A DNA stretch of 64,000 nucleotides from Glutamicibacter sp. PS (GCA_031317595.1 JANCMB010000001.1:1482971-1546970), one strand, 5' to 3'. Shown: positions 33,272 to 41,215, counted from the first letter of the stretch. A program made the numbers and translations. The notes: generated by a model from the letters alone, not told the origin.

Positions 33272-33757
33272 TTAGGAGGAGAAATCTTCGGGGTCAATAT
33301 GCTCGAGGAAGTCACGAAATTCCTTGAGCTCATCCTCTGGGTTCTCGGCGTTCTGAGCTTCAGTGTCGATCTCCACCCCGGCGCTCTGGAGTACTTCTTC
33401 GGTGCATAGAATCGGGCACTCGGCCCGTAAGGCCAGCGCCACGGCGTCGGAAGAGCGCGCGTCAACTCGGGAGCCGTTACTAAGCACCAAGTCGGCAGTG
33501 AAGACCGCGTTGTTGACCGAAACGATCTCAATACGCTCCAAGCGGGCAGAGAGAGTTTCGAGAATGCTCATGATCAAGTCATGGGTCATCGGTCGTGGCG
33601 GGGTTAAGCCTTGCTCGGTCATTGCGATTGCCGACGCTTCGGGGGCACCGATCCACACCGGAAGGTAGATATCGGTCCCGGAACGCTTTAGCAGTAGCAG
33701 CGGCTGGTTGGATGGCAACTGGATGCGAATACCGGCAAACTCTAGTTCCAGCATCAT
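33272..33757 (-). CDS. Bifunctional nuclease family protein (DUF151, Rv1829-like)
   Basis: The 161-aa protein reads MMLELEFAGIRIQLPSNQPL, then LPVWIGAPEASAIAMTEQG, RPMTHDLIMSILETL and RVDARSSDAVALALRAECPI, the blocks of the DUF151 (BFN) family. Plant BFN1-type proteins have been reported as nucleases; the bacterial role is unsettled. The C-terminus is acidic. It lies between ftsR and merR genes in the conserved block. Confidence 0.9.
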   Translation of the reverse strand: MMLELEFAGIRIQLPSNQPLLLLKRSGTDIYLPVWIGAPEASAIAMTEQGLTPPRPMTHDLIMSILETLSARLERIEIVSVNNAVFTADLVLSNGSRVDARSSDAVALALRAECPILCTEEVLQSAGVEIDTEAQNAENPEDELKEFRDFLEHIDPEDFSS

Positions 33758-33792
33758 GCCCTCCTGCTCCGATGGACGTTTATGCTTCCACC

Positions 33793-34539
33793 CTAGCGAT
33801 CGATATGCGAAATAGCACGCTGCAAAAGGGCCTCGTGGATTTCGAGGCAGCGACGGGAGATCTCCTGCGCCTCTTCGGCGGCCCGTGCACGCGCGGCTAC
33901 GTCCTCCCGACGTAATTCGGCACCGACGATGGTTTCAAGCAGTGCGTACTCGCGATCTGCGGCGGTTTTGAACTGGCGCAGATGCCGGGCTTCGACGCCA
34001 TGCTGGGCCAGCTCGACCGCCGCCTTGGTCACTTTGACACAGTGCGCGTCAAAGAGTCCGTTATCGGCGGAGATAAGCCCGTAGTCGATCAAATCTTGAA
34101 TCAGGGACTCACTGGCCCCGGTGATCCCCTGTAACTGGGCCCGGGTCAGCGGCCGGGCATGACCGTCCAGCTCCTCAAGCATGTCCTGCGTGACGGCCTT
34201 GGGCGTCCCGCCTGGAAGGGCAGCCGGCGTTTCGCCGCGATCCACCGAATCCAGGTGGTCCTTGATGACCTTCAGTGGTAGGTACTGATCCCGCTGCACC
34301 GCCAGGATAAACCGCAGGCGCGTGACATCGGCCGGCGAGTACTTCCGATAACCCGCCGAGGTCCGCTGCGGGCTGATGAGCCCCTTGTCCTCTAGGAAGC
34401 GAATCTTCGAGGCGGTAACCCGTGGAAATTCGGTTTTGAGCTCACTGAGCACCTCACCGATATTGAGTGCCGCAGCCCTAGCAGATTGAGGGCGAATCTC
34501 CTCGAATCGTGGGCTGCGTGCGGCATCAAAGATCGGCAA
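33793..34539 (-). CDS. ftsR: MerR-family regulator FtsR (Rv1828-like)
   Basis: The 248-aa protein has an N-terminal MerR domain (LNIGEVLSELKTEFPRVTAS; KIRFLEDKGLISPQRTSAGYRKYSPADVTRL is split across about 25-75). A second HTH-like part (LTRAQLQGITGASESLIQDL) and a C-terminal helical dimerisation region (RHLRQFKTAADREYALLETI) follow. FtsR activates ftsZ in Corynebacterium; the same target here is inference. A small hairpin lies upstream. Confidence 0.85.
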   Translation of the reverse strand: MPIFDAARSPRFEEIRPQSARAAALNIGEVLSELKTEFPRVTASKIRFLEDKGLISPQRTSAGYRKYSPADVTRLRFILAVQRDQYLPLKVIKDHLDSVDRGETPAALPGGTPKAVTQDMLEELDGHARPLTRAQLQGITGASESLIQDLIDYGLISADNGLFDAHCVKVTKAAVELAQHGVEARHLRQFKTAADREYALLETIVGAELRREDVAARARAAEEAQEISRRCLEIHEALLQRAISHIDR

Positions 34540-34570
34540 CGGTCAAACACCTCGGTCTGCTTAGGTCTTG

Positions 34571-34596
34571 CACCGGGCTAGGCCCGGTAGCGGAAG
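34571..34596 (-). terminator. Weak hairpin between garA and ftsR
   Basis: ACCGGGC pairs with GCCCGGT around a three-base loop. It may attenuate read-through from garA into ftsR; there is no strong T tract on the minus strand. Confidence 0.3.
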
Positions 34597-34614
34597 TTTT
34601 AGGACTTCACTAGT

Positions 34615-35067
34615 TTAAGCGTTAGGTACACGCTGGTAGAAATTCAGGCGGAACTTGCCAATTTGTACCTGCATGCCGTTGGACAGGGTCACCGAATCGA
34701 TGCGGTCACCGTTGATGTAGGTGCCGTTCAGCGAGCCAATGTCGCGCAGGGTGTAGGTCGTTCCCTGACGCTCGAAGCGGGCGTGGCGTCGTGAGACGGT
34801 GACGTCGTCAAGAAAAATATCCGCGTCTGGGTGCCGGCCGGCGAGGCTTTCCTCCGTGTCCAGCAGGAAGCGAGCTCCCTTATTCGGGCCGGTGTGGGCA
34901 ATCAGCAGGGCCGAGCCCTCCGGCAACGCGGCAACGGCCTTGCGCTCGTCGTCAGAGAGGTTGTAAGTCACCGACGGCTCGGATACCGCTTGCTGGCTGG
35001 GCAAAGCAATATTCGTCGTTTCGGAGGCCGATTCAAAGGGTCCGTTTGCGGGTTCATGCGCAGACAT
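34615..35067 (-). CDS. garA: FHA-domain metabolic switch protein GarA/OdhI
   Basis: The 150-aa protein has an N-terminal phospho-acceptor motif ETTN (about 17-20) and an FHA domain (SLAGRHPDADIFLDDVTVSR, then RRHARF and GSLNGTYINGDRI). Unphosphorylated GarA/OdhI inhibits 2-oxoglutarate dehydrogenase and regulates glutamate metabolism; phosphorylation of the ETT threonines by PASTA or PknG-type kinases shuts this off. The mycobacterial partner gene gcvH is not adjacent here. The PASTA kinase at 19362 is a candidate kinase by inference. Confidence 0.92.
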   Translation of the reverse strand: MSAHEPANGPFESASETTNIALPSQQAVSEPSVTYNLSDDERKAVAALPEGSALLIAHTGPNKGARFLLDTEESLAGRHPDADIFLDDVTVSRRHARFERQGTTYTLRDIGSLNGTYINGDRIDSVTLSNGMQVQIGKFRLNFYQRVPNA

Positions 35068-35235
35068 GTGGGTCCTCCAATAAGTACGTACAAGCAGTCG
35101 CTTGGCAACCGGTGGTTCAACTGGACTTGGTGCAAACCACCAAGCTATCTCCAGATTATCCTACTCAACAGAAGTTGATAACAATTCAATACATTTTTTG
35201 CTGTCTCTTGGGCTGATTCATGGCATGATGCGGCT

Positions 35236-35805
35236 ATGAGCGATCGTACCGATGACTCCCGTCCTATCGACCAACCGAATAATGACCAGCCGCGCCGCTC
35301 GGGCAAGCGCACGGTAATCCTTACGATTACCCTCATCGTCGTGGCCGCCCTGCTCTACTTTGTGGCCGCGGTGTTCCTCCCCGTGTGGTGGGCACAGCGT
35401 ATTGCGTCGCAAAATGCGGGTTCGGCCACCGGCGGCTGGATGGCCGGTTTCAGTCTTGGCCTTATCTTCACGTTGGTGCCGCTGATCGTTGCCTTTCAGG
35501 CGCACTACAAACGATTGACGTGGAAGTGGCGCATTGCCATTTTCATCCTTGCCCTCATTGCGGCAACCCCCAACTGGCTCACGCTCGGAATCTTCGTGAA
35601 TCCAACCGGTTCGGCGGATAAGGCCCAGCAGATTCTGACCATGGGAGCGACCTGGTTTGGTGGTGCCTCGCTCTTCGGGGCCGCTCTTGGCGCAGTGCTC
35701 TTCCTCATCGGTATAGCCGGTTGGGCACTTTGGCATCGTCGCGGCACGAAGATCAAGGAACTGAAGGCAGAGCAACGCTCCCATGAAACCAGAGCTGAAG
35801 ATTAA
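35236..35805 (+). CDS. Membrane protein, four to five TM segments
   Basis: The 189-aa protein has a hydrophilic N-terminus (MSDRTDDSRPIDQPNNDQPR). Helices follow at about 26-52 (VILTITLIVVAALLYFVAA), 68-90 (GFSLGLIFTLVPLIVAF), 97-115 (WRIAIFILALIAATPNW) and 140-165 (GGASLFGAALGAVLFLIGIAGWALW), with a charged tail. Function unknown. It overlaps the DUF488 start by 23 bp, so they form an operon. Confidence 0.8.
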   Translation: MSDRTDDSRPIDQPNNDQPRRSGKRTVILTITLIVVAALLYFVAAVFLPVWWAQRIASQNAGSATGGWMAGFSLGLIFTLVPLIVAFQAHYKRLTWKWRIAIFILALIAATPNWLTLGIFVNPTGSADKAQQILTMGATWFGGASLFGAALGAVLFLIGIAGWALWHRRGTKIKELKAEQRSHETRAED

Positions 35806-36145
35806 GCGCGTATACGCTCCGGTTGACCCCGACGATGGGTACCGAATCCTCGTGGACCGCCTGTGGCCGCGCGGCAAGACGCGTGCCGAAGTCGCCATCG
35901 ACCGGTGGGCCAAGGGCATTGCCCCCTCCACGGCCTTGCGTAAATCTTGGAATCACGACGCGGCGCATTTTGAAGAGTTCGCGCAAATGTATCGCCACGA
36001 GCTTGCCGAGAATGCCGGGGTGGATGACTTTCTTGAGCTATTGGCGACGCAAGAGCGCGTAACGTTGCTCTACGCGGCACGCAATGAGCAAGCTAATCAC
36101 GCGATGGTGCTTCGAGACTTTCTGCGTGAGCAGCTGGCTCAGTAA
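35783..36145 (+). CDS. DUF488 family protein
   Basis: The 120-aa protein has the family blocks KRVYAPVDPDDGYRILVDRL, WPRGKTRAE, WAKGIAPSTALRKSWNHD and VTLLYAARNEQANHA. The biochemical role is not established. It is translated with the membrane protein upstream, and its last 53 bp are overlapped antisense by a small gene. Confidence 0.9.
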   Translation: MKPELKIKRVYAPVDPDDGYRILVDRLWPRGKTRAEVAIDRWAKGIAPSTALRKSWNHDAAHFEEFAQMYRHELAENAGVDDFLELLATQERVTLLYAARNEQANHAMVLRDFLREQLAQ

Positions 36146-36251
36146 TCTCTGCGGCAGACATGCTCCCACCCGGGATGACGCACCCCTCGGCCGTGCACCC
36201 GTCGGCCGAGTCACTGACGCTCAGTAGGTTAAAGGTAAAACCATCGCTCAT
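36093..36251 (-). CDS. Small protein with a CTAEGC motif, 52 aa
   Basis: ATG 36251 has GAGAGGA six bases upstream and encodes MSDGFTFNLLSVSDSADGC..., with CTAEGCVIPGG in the middle and an acidic tail. A TTGACC box and TGCTTAC at 16-17 bp spacing lie just upstream, after the terminator of the monooxygenase gene, so it has its own promoter candidate. Two cysteines four apart suggest metal binding or a modified peptide, but I do not recognise it. Confidence 0.45.
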   Translation of the reverse strand: MSDGFTFNLLSVSDSADGCTAEGCVIPGGSMSAAEITEPAAHAESLEAPSRD

Positions 36252-36337
36252 GGCGGTCCTCTCGTAAGCATGCGGTTCTGCATCTAGGTCAACACGAGAT
36301 GACGGACGGAAAATTCCCCGCGACGTCCGCGAAGTAC

Positions 36338-36387
36338 AACACCCGGCCTGATCAGCGCTCAAGAGCTATGATCAGGCCGGGTGTTTT
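36338..36387. terminator. Terminator after the monooxygenase gene
   Basis: AACACCCGGCCTGATC pairs perfectly with GATCAGGCCGGGTGTT. The T tract is strong on the plus side and weak on the minus side. Confidence 0.8.
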
Positions 36388-36400
36388 TGCACCGCGACGC

Positions 36401-38293
36401 CTATGCGGTTTGTTCGACCAGCAGCCCGTCGAAGACCGTGGCCAACTGCTCGGTCGCCTCGAGCGGCAGAATATGCGCGACATACTGATCCGGACGGACG
36501 ATGACCACCGCACCATCACGGCTTATCTGGCGGGCCTCAAAGATGTCGTTGCCTTCGAGCGCCGCGTAAACCTTCTCATAGTCCGTGAGGCCAAATTTTC
36601 CGGTGCTGGGCCGGAAGATCTTGGGCGCATCGGTGAAGTTAAACTCGGTGTAAGGCTGTTGGTAGATGACCTTGATGTCGAAGACCGAGTCAATGTCGGA
36701 GTCCCGCGGAGTGAAGCGTTTGACCGGGGATTGCTCGGATTCGGCCAACCACTGCGCCAGTGCCTCAACCTTCGAATCGTGGCCCGGGGCCGGCGCGTCG
36801 GCGAAGACATAGATGCGGTAGCGTCCGTCGGCGCGGTGGTGATGGCCCAACTCGACCGGGTTGTTATCCCCCAGCCGGGTTACCGGCGCGGATTTGAAGC
36901 GCTTGCCGACCGGGTAACCGCCAGCCAGCTCTTGGTAGTTGCGGTCGCCGGTCAGGATCGAGGGCTGGTACTCGGTCATGAACCCCGCCGGGAATTCGGC
37001 GGTGCGGACGTAGAAATCTTCCAGGTAGCTTGGATCCTCGAAGTCTTCGGGCTTAGCGGCCATCAGCGAGGACCACTGCTTGTCGAAGTCGATCAGGTTT
37101 TGCGCGATCACCTGACGTTCGGCCGAGTAGGTGCCAAGCAGCTCCGGTTGGGCGCGGCCCGAGAGGACGTAGCCGAGCTTCCAGGCGAGGTTGAAGCCGT
37201 CCTGCATGGAGACGTTCATCCCCTGCCCGGCCTTGGCGGAGTGGGTGTGGCAGGCGTCGCCGGTGATAAAGACGCGTGGGTGACGCTGACCGGCTTCCTC
37301 GGTAAGCACATCGTCGAATCGGTCGGTCAGTCGGTGGCCAACCTCGTAGACACTGTGCCACGGCACGTCGCGCACATCGAGGGTGTAGGGGTGCAGGATC
37401 TTTTGCGCGTGGTCGATGATCTCCTCCAACGAGGTCTGGCGCACCTTGCCGTGATCTCCCTCGGGCACTTCGCCGAGGTCGACGTAGAGGCGGAAGAGGT
37501 TGCCGCCCTCGCGAGGAATGAGCAAGATACTGCCTGCCTCGGACTGAATTGCGCACTTGGTGCGAATATCGGGGAAATCGGTCACGGCCAGGGTGTCCAT
37601 CACGCCCCAGGCGTGGTTAGCCTGATCACCAGACAGGGTGCACCCAATGGACTGGCGCACACCGCTGCGTGCTCCGTCGGAGCCTACGACATACTTGGCC
37701 GCTACCGTTCGTTCGGTACCGGTGTCGGGGCCGTCGGTGCGTACCAACGTGGCCTTGACCGGATACTCATCGCCTTCAACAACGCTCAAGGTCTTGAACT
37801 CCCAACCGTAGTCGGGGGTGATGCGCGCCGGCGAGTGCTGTGCGAATTCGGCAAAGTAGTCCAGCACGCGGGCCTGATTGACGATCAGGTGCGGAAACTC
37901 GCTAATACCGTGCTCGTCGTCCATGGCTCGTGCGGTGCGCACGATCTTCGATGGGTCCTGTGGGTCGGGCTTCCAGAAGATCATTTCGGTGATCCGATAG
38001 GCCTCGGCCGTAATACGCTCGGCGAACCCGAAGGCCTGGAACGTTTCGACGCTGCGCGCCTGAATACCGTCGGCCTGGCCGATGGCCAACCGGCCCGGTC
38101 GGCGCTCAATGATGCGGGTATTCACGCTGGGGAACTGTGCCAGCTGGGCGGCGGTGATCATGCCCGCTGGCCCGGAACCAACGATCAACACGTCCATTGT
38201 GTCGGGCAAGTCGGCGGGGCGATCGATACCCACGCCGGCGGCCGGCTGAATGCGCGGGTCTCCGGAGACGTACCCATTGTGGTGAAACTGCAC
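36401..38293 (-). CDS. FAD-dependent aromatic hydroxylase (phenol 2-monooxygenase / 3-hydroxybenzoate 4-monooxygenase type)
   Basis: The protein has 630 aa. FAD-binding GSGPAG (about 39-44), the DG motif VVGSDGARS and GDACHTHSAKAGQGMN place it in group A flavoprotein monooxygenases. The C-terminal ~180 residues (RLGDNNPVELGHHH ... HDSKVEALAQWLAES) form the thioredoxin-like domain typical of phenol hydroxylase and MobA. It uses NAD(P)H and oxygen to hydroxylate a phenol or hydroxybenzoate; the exact substrate cannot be told from sequence. Two same-phase operator-like repeats lie upstream. No ring-cleavage gene is adjacent. Confidence 0.88.
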   Translation of the reverse strand: MQFHHNGYVSGDPRIQPAAGVGIDRPADLPDTMDVLIVGSGPAGMITAAQLAQFPSVNTRIIERRPGRLAIGQADGIQARSVETFQAFGFAERITAEAYRITEMIFWKPDPQDPSKIVRTARAMDDEHGISEFPHLIVNQARVLDYFAEFAQHSPARITPDYGWEFKTLSVVEGDEYPVKATLVRTDGPDTGTERTVAAKYVVGSDGARSGVRQSIGCTLSGDQANHAWGVMDTLAVTDFPDIRTKCAIQSEAGSILLIPREGGNLFRLYVDLGEVPEGDHGKVRQTSLEEIIDHAQKILHPYTLDVRDVPWHSVYEVGHRLTDRFDDVLTEEAGQRHPRVFITGDACHTHSAKAGQGMNVSMQDGFNLAWKLGYVLSGRAQPELLGTYSAERQVIAQNLIDFDKQWSSLMAAKPEDFEDPSYLEDFYVRTAEFPAGFMTEYQPSILTGDRNYQELAGGYPVGKRFKSAPVTRLGDNNPVELGHHHRADGRYRIYVFADAPAPGHDSKVEALAQWLAESEQSPVKRFTPRDSDIDSVFDIKVIYQQPYTEFNFTDAPKIFRPSTGKFGLTDYEKVYAALEGNDIFEARQISRDGAVVIVRPDQYVAHILPLEATEQLATVFDGLLVEQTA

Positions 38294-38342
38294 GGTGATG
38301 TCCTTAGTCTATGAGCGGGCCGACGACGTCGGCGACCATCGA

Positions 38343-38377
38343 GTTCTATAATCGAACAACTAATTCGTTTATCGCAC
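38343..38377 (-). promoter_or_regulatory. Tandem operator candidate upstream of the monooxygenase
   Basis: On the minus strand, GTGCGATAAACGAAT (38377-38363) and GTTCGATTATAGAAC (38357-38343) share GTnCGATnAnnGAA and start 20 bp apart, two helical turns. This fits an IclR- or PobR-type aromatic regulator; no such regulator gene is adjacent. Confidence 0.4.
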
Positions 38378-38428
38378 AATCACTATAGGTCAGGTGTGAA
38401 CCGGCGCACAAGATGCCGCGAAGACTCA

Positions 38429-40114
38429 TCACCTCACGCGTCGCACGATCCCATCGGCGACCAGCAACTCCCCTGCTCCTCCCGGATGCTCAAGGAATCG
38501 CTGACGCCACCGCGGATCATGCGAAACACTACAGATGGCACCCGGATAATGCACCAACGCCTGCTCGAGTTGTTCAACCACGTCCGGTGCCAGATGATTG
38601 GTTGGCTCATCGAGTAATAACAGCGGCGACCGGGCACAGAGCGCAATCGATAGCTCGAGGCGCCGCCGCTGCCCCACCGACAGACTGGCCACGGGTTCCA
38701 GCAGCAGTTCTCCAGCCAATAACCCCACACGCAGGAGTTCCCGCGCGGCATCTTCGGCATAAAGCTGCAGCGCCCGGGCGAAGGCGCTGAGCACCGTACG
38801 CCCCTCGTAGCCTTCGCTGCTTTGCCGTAGCCACGTGGGATCCACCGACGCTCGACGGGTATAGCCTCCCGAGCTCAGCGGCGCTTCGCCGGCGAGCGCA
38901 CGAAGAAGGGTGGTTTTTCCGGCCCCATTTACTCCCGACACCAGCCATCGCTGCCCGTACTCAATACGCAGGTCTCCGATGATTAGAGCCGGCGCCGCGA
39001 CCACGGCATCACGCAATTCAACCAGAGCTCCGCCGTCGGCGACGGATGGTTCTGGTGCGTGCTCGGGGAGGGCGAAGGCGAGCGCTGGGGCCGGCGCTTG
39101 TACCGGGTCCTCCTGCAACATGGCGATTCGGGCCTTGGCCTGGCGTACTTTGCTGCCCGAACCATGGGCACGGTTTCGTTGCCGGAACTCCCCATGCCCG
39201 AATCCGGCCTTGGGCGCTTTACGCGGGATGGCGGCCGCCCTGGCCGCATTCTTCTCCACCAGACGGCGCGCATCCTGAACTTCAGCTTGCCATCGTTCAA
39301 ATCGCTCCGCTGCCGTTTGTCTTTCCCGGCGTTTGCTCTTCAGGTAGGCATCGTAGCCAGCACCGTAATGACGCAGCATACCGTCATCGAGTTCGAGCAC
39401 TTCATCGGTGAAGGCACGCAGAAAGTGGCGGTCGTGGCTGGCCACCAGCAGGGTTCCGCGAAACTGCTGCATGCGAGCAACGAGCCATCGCAAGGCCGAT
39501 TCGTCGAGATCGTTGGTTGGCTCGTCGAGCAGCAGGAGATCCGCCTCGGCACTCAGCGCACAGCCCAACGCCAGCCGGGCACGCTGACCACCCGAGAGGG
39601 TGGCGGTGGGGTGCTCCCAACGGAACTCCCCCAATCTCAGCTGAGCCAAGGCTCGCTGGGTGCGGCGGCGCCAGCCATCGGCACCCTGACTGAGATAGAG
39701 CTCGTTCACGGTGTTCCACTGGGCAAGGAGCGTCTGGGCCTGGGCCCCGGTGGCCTGACTCAGCCGCTGTTCGATCTGGTGACGGAGCTCTTCAAGCTCA
39801 AGTGCCGCTCGATGGAAGGATGCAATGACGGCGCCCACGGTGTCGAGCGTCGCAAAGTCAGGGTCCTGCGCGGCGTAAGCAATGCCGCCAGGCGCGACGA
39901 TCTGACGCGTACCGGCCTCGGCGCTCAGCACCCCGGCGATTATGCCGAGCAGGGTGGATTTTCCACTGCCGTTATCGCCCACGAGAGCAATCCGGCTGTG
40001 TTGCTGCACAGTCAGCTCGACGCCACGCAACACATCATGCTCGGCGAAGGATTTGTGGACGCCAGCCAGACTCACGGCGGGTTGGTTTGGGGTTGTAAGG
40101 GAGGAAGTAGTCAC
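38429..40114 (-). CDS. ABC-F ribosome-protection ATPase (antibiotic-resistance type)
   Basis: The 561-aa protein has two ABC domains and no membrane segment: GDNGSGKST, LSGGQRARL, LLLLDEPTND in the first; GVNGAGKTT, LSVGQRRRLE, LLLLDEPTNH in the second. The basic linker (KSKRRERQTAAERFERW ... AIPRKAPKAGFG) lies between. ABC-F proteins of this layout eject macrolides, lincosamides or pleuromutilins from the ribosome. GTG 40114 has GAGGAG six bases upstream, but that site can pair with CCTCGT upstream. The long leader with a mini-ORF and a GC-rich hairpin suggests drug-inducible expression. Which drug is unknown; a housekeeping role (Uup-like) is less likely given this leader. Confidence 0.85.
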   Translation of the reverse strand: MTTSSLTTPNQPAVSLAGVHKSFAEHDVLRGVELTVQQHSRIALVGDNGSGKSTLLGIIAGVLSAEAGTRQIVAPGGIAYAAQDPDFATLDTVGAVIASFHRAALELEELRHQIEQRLSQATGAQAQTLLAQWNTVNELYLSQGADGWRRRTQRALAQLRLGEFRWEHPTATLSGGQRARLALGCALSAEADLLLLDEPTNDLDESALRWLVARMQQFRGTLLVASHDRHFLRAFTDEVLELDDGMLRHYGAGYDAYLKSKRRERQTAAERFERWQAEVQDARRLVEKNAARAAAIPRKAPKAGFGHGEFRQRNRAHGSGSKVRQAKARIAMLQEDPVQAPAPALAFALPEHAPEPSVADGGALVELRDAVVAAPALIIGDLRIEYGQRWLVSGVNGAGKTTLLRALAGEAPLSSGGYTRRASVDPTWLRQSSEGYEGRTVLSAFARALQLYAEDAARELLRVGLLAGELLLEPVASLSVGQRRRLELSIALCARSPLLLLDEPTNHLAPDVVEQLEQALVHYPGAICSVSHDPRWRQRFLEHPGGAGELLVADGIVRRVR

Positions 40115-40197
40115 GAGGATCTCCTCGTCCGGCAAACGAGGACACCAGTCATCGAGTGCCGGAAGAAATTAGGGCGCCGTAGCGCTAGGAACAGAAG
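40115..40197 (-). promoter_or_regulatory. Attenuator-like leader of the ABC-F gene
   Basis: A GC-rich hairpin (GGCGC/GCGCC with inner CTAG/CTAG, about 40,173-40,207) begins inside the leader-peptide stop and is followed on the minus strand by CCTAATTTCTTCC, as in a terminator. A second hairpin, CCTCGT pairing with ACGAGG around TTGCCGG, covers the GAGGAG ribosome site. Confidence 0.55.
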
Positions 40198-40257
40198 CTA
40201 GTGCGCCGCACACGCGGCGGAGGTAACAGCGGAGCCTTGGCTCAACGCAATGCACAT
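40198..40257 (-). CDS. Putative leader peptide (19 aa) of the ABC-F gene
   Basis: ATG 40257 to TAG 40198-40200 encodes MCIALSQGSAVTSAACAAH. The stop lies in the base of the attenuator hairpin, the arrangement expected if a drug-stalled ribosome changes the fold. No strong Shine-Dalgarno is visible, so the call is tentative. Confidence 0.4.
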   Translation of the reverse strand: MCIALSQGSAVTSAACAAH

Positions 40258-40631
40258 CACTAGCTGTAGTACAACGTTCCCATGAACCTAGGCTAGGTCA
40301 GCTGGGACGGTCCGTCTACCCCCATCTCTAGGAGCAGCGCCTGATGTGGGCCACAAGCGGCCGGTGGGCGCACTGCCTTGATCTGTCGGACGCTGGCGCA
40401 CGGTGAGAAAAGAATGGCCTACTGGCCCCAGTCTCGGGAAGATGAGCAGCGGAGGATCGGTGGCGCCGACAAGCAGGTCGCTACAGTTCGACGTCATCAA
40501 CACGACGTAGCTATACGAATGTCCCCTGAATGGATTCTGTGTAGTCGGTGAAGATGGATGCACCGGCGAGACACGTCGGTTAGCGTGAGGACCGCCACCC
40601 GGTACACAGCTCTTCCTAGAAAGGAAAAGAC
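40258..40631. other. Intergenic region, no gene supported
   Basis: It must hold the divergent promoters of the ABC-F gene and the small acidic protein gene. I see no further coding frame with a ribosome site, and no clear promoter. Confidence 0.4.
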
Positions 40632-40793
40632 ATGAGTGACGCAGAGAAGAACGCACAGCAAGGCGTAGGACCAGATAAGACGCCCGAATCCAGCGAGAAC
40701 AAACCCAGCGTCCCGGATCGGGAGCAGGATCAGTCTGCACCGATTCCCTTCGCCCACGACGATGACGAGTCTGAGAACGACGAGGAAGACTAG
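40632..40793 (+). CDS. Small acidic disordered protein, 53 aa
   Basis: ATG 40632 follows AGAAAGGA by a good distance and encodes MSDAEKNAQQGVGPDKTPES... ending HDDDESENDEED. It is highly acidic and low-complexity, with no Cys, Trp or hydrophobic segment. A hairpin terminator follows. A nucleic-acid mimic or stress protein is conceivable, but nothing in the sequence proves it. Confidence 0.6.
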   Translation: MSDAEKNAQQGVGPDKTPESSENKPSVPDREQDQSAPIPFAHDDDESENDEED

Positions 40794-40809
40794 TCCACTA
40801 GCACTCGAT

Positions 40810-40840
40810 GCCCACCGTACGTTGTACGGTGGGCATCTCT
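40810..40840 (+). terminator. Terminator of the small acidic protein gene
   Basis: GCCCACCGTAC pairs with GTACGGTGGGC around a three-base loop, followed by ATCTCTC. Confidence 0.7.
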
Positions 40841-41053
40841 CATGATGAGCCCAAGGATTAATTGCCAGGAGGCACCCAACCTCGTCCGAGTTGGGCATAC
40901 TTTTCCGGCCGCTATTACTTCGCCGAGCTCAGGCCAATGGCTTTCGTTGAAATGCGTGCAGCGCACGCACGGCATTCTTCGACCTACCACGTATGCGTAA
41001 ACGCTCAGCAAGGTCAACCGGTAGACAACGTCTCACGAGTCCACTGCACACAG

Positions 41054-41081
41054 AAAATCCCGCCATTGCTGACGGGATTTT
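41054..41081. terminator. Terminator downstream of tRNA-Pro
   Basis: AAAATCCCG pairs with CGGGATTTT; it works in both directions. The rest of the 345-bp gap between the small acidic gene and the tRNA holds no supported gene; a plus frame there ending LTGFEPATS is a tRNA artefact. Confidence 0.7.
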
Positions 41082-41138
41082 CGATGACCCTACGGTCCAA
41101 TATTTACTTCTTCCGGTCGTGCTTTCACACGATCCTCG

Positions 41139-41215
41139 TGGTCGGGCTAACAGGATTTGAACCTGCGACCTCCTGACCCCCAGTCAGGCGCGCTACCAAG
41201 CTGCGCCATAGCCCG
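41139..41215 (-). tRNA. tRNA-Pro (anticodon GGG)
   Basis: The minus strand folds as a tRNA: acceptor CGGGCTA/TAGCCCG, anticodon stem CCTGA/TCAGG with loop CTGGGGG (T33, GGG at 34-36), T arm GCAGGTTCAAATCCTG, and an encoded CCA at 41139-41141. Confidence 0.95.

Noticed and set aside
36299-38314. 671-codon plus-strand open frame
   Set aside because: It lies fully antisense to the monooxygenase gene, whose FAD motifs are unmistakable. The translation is a Val/Gly/Arg-rich shadow.
39059-40201. 380-codon plus-strand open frame
   Set aside because: Antisense to the ABC-F gene, which carries two complete sets of ABC motifs.
40497-40898. 133-codon minus-strand frame with apparent TM segments
   Set aside because: The hydrophobic stretch is the complement of the acidic codons of the small protein at 40632, which has the ribosome site.
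40862-41176. 104-codon plus-strand open frame ending LTGFEPATS
   Set aside because: The ending is the well-known artefact of reading antisense through a tRNA; here it is tRNA-Pro.
41139-41215. tRNA-Pro as an attachment site for the prophage
   Set aside because: It is 30 kb from the integrase, no duplicated tRNA end was seen, and serine integrases generally use other targets.
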